A stretch of 64,000 nt of DNA, from assembly GCA_041737835.1 (NCBI GenBank), contig JBGSQY010000030.1. One strand, given 5' to 3'. Source of the DNA: Bythopirellula sp041737835. Lineage in GTDB: Bacteria > Planctomycetota > Planctomycetia > Pirellulales > Lacipirellulaceae. Shown here piece by piece: positions 62,291 through 64,000 of the stretch. Position numbers and translations under genes: made by a program. Under the pieces are notes generated by a model. It was not told where the DNA came from, searched no databases, and saw nothing but the letters and a program-made list of their open reading frames with translations. Every line of letters starts with the position of its first letter. The first letter of the stretch is position 1.

Positions 62291-62400
62291 TCCGAGAAAC
62301 CTGTAGCATGCCGTGAAGAATTCGACGCCACGGACCAGGGGTCCATGCTACGAGCTTCCAAGAACCCTCCGTCGCGCAATCACGCTTGTCGGAATTACCT

Positions 62401-62430
62401 TTGCTTACAGCGTCAAATATGCGGTATAAT
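62401..62430 (+). promoter_or_regulatory. Sigma-70-type promoter of the toxin-antitoxin pair
   Basis: TTGCTT at 62401-62406 and TATAAT at 62425-62430 are separated by 18 bases. Transcription would start about 7 bases after the -10 box, which is the A of the antitoxin ATG at 62437. The message is therefore probably leaderless, and no ribosome site is seen. Confidence 0.6.
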
Positions 62431-62436
62431 AACCTA

Positions 62437-62631
62437 ATGAGCACTCGCGAACTCATCGAGAAAGAATTGGACGTTTTGCCCGAGGCATTACAGCGCGAGG
62501 TCTACGATTTCGCACGCTTTCTTCGTTTGAAGTCCAGCGACGAGACATTTAATGGCCTCCTGGCGAGCGAAGCCGTCTTGGCGCGCGACTGGAACACTCC
62601 GGAAGAGGATGCTGCGTGGGCAAACCTGTAG
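62437..62631 (+). CDS. Antitoxin, DUF2281-like
   Basis: This is a 64-residue protein: MSTRELIEKELDVLPEALQREVYDFARFLRLK followed by an acidic end, TPEEDAAWANL. The pattern LxxLPxxxxxEVxDFxxFL is that of DUF2281/VapB-like antitoxins found before toxin genes. Its stop overlaps the toxin start by 16 bases, the usual antitoxin-first coupling. The DNA-binding part would autoregulate the promoter at 62401-62430. An open frame begins further upstream, at 62386, but its start precedes the promoter boxes. Confidence 0.8.
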   Translation: MSTRELIEKELDVLPEALQREVYDFARFLRLKSSDETFNGLLASEAVLARDWNTPEEDAAWANL

Positions 62632-62945
62632 CGGGCGATGTCATCGTTCTACCGTTTCCTCAAACCAACTTACAACCTGGCAAGCGCCGGCCCGCGCTGG
62701 TCGTGGTTAATCTTTCCGGCGATGACTTGATCCTTTGCCAGATCACCAGCCAAACCCATCGCGACTCTTACTCGATTCCTTTGGATGCTGACGATTTCCA
62801 AACTGGGCAGCTCAATATTTTTAGCTATATCAGACCAAATCGCCTCTTCACAGCTGAGCAATCAGTCATCCTCTCAATCGTGGCGCACGTAAAGACTCCA
62901 AAGCTCGATGAGACGCTCGCCAAACTTCGACAGCTTTTTTCGTAA
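62616..62945 (+). CDS. MazF/PemK-family toxin (endoribonuclease)
   Basis: This is a 109-residue protein: VAGDVIVLPFPQTNLQPGKRRPALVV gives the MazF/PemK N-terminal beta-hairpin and conserved RPALV (the Arg needed for catalysis). ILCQITSQ follows, with VILSIVAHVKTPKLDETLAK near the end. Family members cut mRNA at specific sites. It starts with GTG at 62616, inside the antitoxin gene. The pair is bracketed by direct repeats (about 62151-62241 and 62975-63066), which is suggestive of a cassette. Confidence 0.85.
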   Translation: MGKPVAGDVIVLPFPQTNLQPGKRRPALVVVNLSGDDLILCQITSQTHRDSYSIPLDADDFQTGQLNIFSYIRPNRLFTAEQSVILSIVAHVKTPKLDETLAKLRQLFS

Positions 62946-62974
62946 GAAGCTGCCGCTACTAAGCAGTGCCTGCC

Positions 62975-63066
62975 CTCACGAAGGTGGGGCGGAAATCCAA
63001 TCATCAATGCCTGGCCACAAGAAACGCGAAGAATCACAAAAATGAGCCCAAACGCGCTAGCGTGGG
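62975..63066 (+). repeat. Direct repeat flanking the toxin-antitoxin pair, right copy
   Basis: Same element as at 62151-62241, with the shared words GGCCACAA, then CGAAGAA, CACAAAA and the 25-base identical end at 63042-63066. It begins about 30 bases after the toxin stop. Confidence 0.75.
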
Positions 63067-63354
63067 GTTTTTCGACGCCGCCACAAATCGTGAATTTCCA
63101 GAACCCACGGCTAGCGCCTTGCGGCTCATTCGTGTAGGTCAAGGCTGTGCCTGACACCAAAGCGATTGTAGACTGGCAAACGGCGTGCATCGATCGGGTC
63201 GAGAAACCCCATAGTCCACAACTTGGCGAGCCGTAAACGTGAGTGACCGGAGAAGGCCGGAGTAACCACGAAATACACGAACAAATTTAGCCCCGGGTGA
63301 TTGCGAGGTCCTGCCGAGCACACACCCGGGGCAACAGAGTTCCATCCTCGAAAA
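63067..63354. other. Intergenic region with a strong hairpin
   Basis: No gene supported. GCCCCGGGTG at 63288-63297 pairs perfectly with CACCCGGGGC at 63321-63330 around a 23-base loop. It lies just past the stop of the truncated PEP-CTERM gene on the minus strand, so it could act as its terminator, though no T-run is evident. Confidence 0.5.
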
Positions 63355-63915
63355 TCAGCCCTTTGAGCACCGGCGATTTTTAAAAACCAAAACGATTAGA
63401 GCACAGTAGGTACATACCAAGGATGTCGGTTCAGGGACAACCATGGCAATGATATCTTCATGCAACATATGTAAGTACGAAACTCTAAGCGATCGATCAG
63501 GACCGTCATCTGATAGAGTTGTATCGTGTGATGGGTAGACATTGTCGTCATCGACCAATCTACCACTGAGAATGCCTACGGGATTAGAACGTCCAAAAGA
63601 AACACCTAGCATGGGGTAGTGATAATACTGCCAAGGCAAGTCGATAGAGAATGTAAGATTGAGAATACTCAATTGATTAAAACTTTGAACTGCTGGAATA
63701 GACAATGACTTTGGAGTTGCCACTAAAGCCAGAGTTTCATTCTCGGGATGACTCGGATTCATTCCCGAGTAGTCATACCATTCGTATTCCATGGATTCAG
63801 TGATTAATGCAGCAATTCCATGATTTCTTGCTATTGTGTGGGAACCGTAGGGGGATGAAAAGCTGATAGACCAATCAACGAAATTAAGGGGTGTTATTTC
63901 TCCTTGTGTGCGATA
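63355..63915 (-). pseudogene. 5'-truncated PEP-CTERM sorting-signal protein
   Basis: The readable frame ends with a classic PEP-CTERM tail: VVPEPTSLVCTYCALIVLVF, then KNRR. This is the Pro-Glu-Pro motif, a membrane helix and basic residues. The protein upstream looks beta-rich (SISFSSPYGSHTIARNHGIA). No signal peptide and no ATG with a ribosome site are found. The frame stays open to the right edge, but the codons past about 63915 have a different, GC-rich character and the DNA there ends another frame. I read it as the remnant of an exported protein. An internal ATG at 63792 would give only 145 residues. Confidence 0.6.
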
Positions 63916-63950
63916 GCCCAGGACTTTCGGACAGCGGCGGGCCAGTTTTT

Positions 63951-64000
63951 CTACGCCGCTAATGCCGGGGCGTTTTCGGCTTCGAATTGTTCTGGGGTTT
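63951..64000 (-). CDS. C-terminal end of an unknown gene (right edge)
   Basis: Minus-strand codons at the edge read TPEQFEAENAPALAA then TAG (63951-63953). The acidic, alanine-rich end in GC-rich DNA looks like a genuine protein C-terminus. Only 15 residues are visible, so this is tentative. Confidence 0.3.
   Translation of the reverse strand, partial: TPEQFEAENAPALAA

Larger units (their letters stand above)
61763..62436. repeat. Repeat-rich intergenic region, about 670 bp
   Basis: No gene supported. Distinct short elements are packed here: a perfect hairpin AAGCCGC-TC-GCGGCTT at 62015-62030; a GTCATTCCGAGGGGAG word at 62044 resembling one near 28882; a G-rich hairpin repeat at 62250-62290; and one copy of a longer direct repeat at about 62151-62241. 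The toxin-antitoxin promoter lies at the right end. Confidence 0.65.

Noticed and set aside
61461..63066. CRISPR array in the repeat-rich region
   Set aside because: Repeats are few, unequal in length and irregularly spaced, with no cas genes nearby.

Overview
The window looks like a chromosomal segment of a planctomycete, probably of the Pirellulales type. This is an inference from protein content: a DUF1571-type secreted protein, a PEP-CTERM sorting signal, a complete-looking general secretion pseudopilus cluster with a very large secretin, a DevBCA-type exporter whose ATPase carries a cyclic-nucleotide domain, and many short dispersed intergenic repeats. Most genes are moderately GC-rich. 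The stretches around 10-21 kb and 62.4-63.9 kb look AT-richer by eye.

Layout. 1-9.5 kb is export: a MacB/FtsX-type ABC permease (cut by the left edge) with its ATPase, an RND pump operon (adaptor and pump) divergent from a TetR regulator, and an outer-membrane channel gene followed by a small secreted protein made of cysteine-rich repeats. 10.1-12.3 kb holds a CPBP protease and small unknown genes. 12.3-21.1 kb is the most unusual part: a 51-bp copy of the 3' half of tRNA-Asn at 12311 and the intact tRNA-Asn at 21097 bracket about 8.8 kb. Between them lie a c-type cytochrome, two paralogous mini zinc-ribbon proteins, a membrane protein, a HEAT-repeat protein, a membrane-anchored EEP-family nuclease/phosphatase, a second protein with the same anchor, a CxxC-rich protein, an orphan PilT-like ATPase and a secreted protein. 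The geometry is that of a tRNA-integrated island, but no integrase is visible.

21.3-23.6 kb carries an anti-sigma kinase/antagonist pair and three small envelope proteins. 23.9-28.9 kb is a DevB-DevC-DevC-DevA exporter operon. 29.3-37.4 kb is a mixed block: an FHA-GAF histidine kinase, an MBL hydrolase, a DUF1571 protein, aldose epimerase, a ROK kinase, a ferredoxin-NADP reductase-like flavoprotein and a BON-domain protein. 37.4-51.4 kb is a single-direction type II secretion cluster (E-F-G-H-I-J-K-L-M-D plus a lipoprotein). gspC and the prepilin peptidase are not in the window. 51.5-61.8 kb has a Spy-like periplasmic protein, topoisomerase I, a PpiD-like chaperone, glycogen branching enzyme, and an RNase H-fold protein that has lost its catalytic residues.

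61.8-64 kb is repeat-rich. It holds an antitoxin/MazF-type toxin pair on an apparently leaderless promoter, flanked by direct repeats, and a 5'-truncated PEP-CTERM gene abutting the very end of another gene at the right edge.
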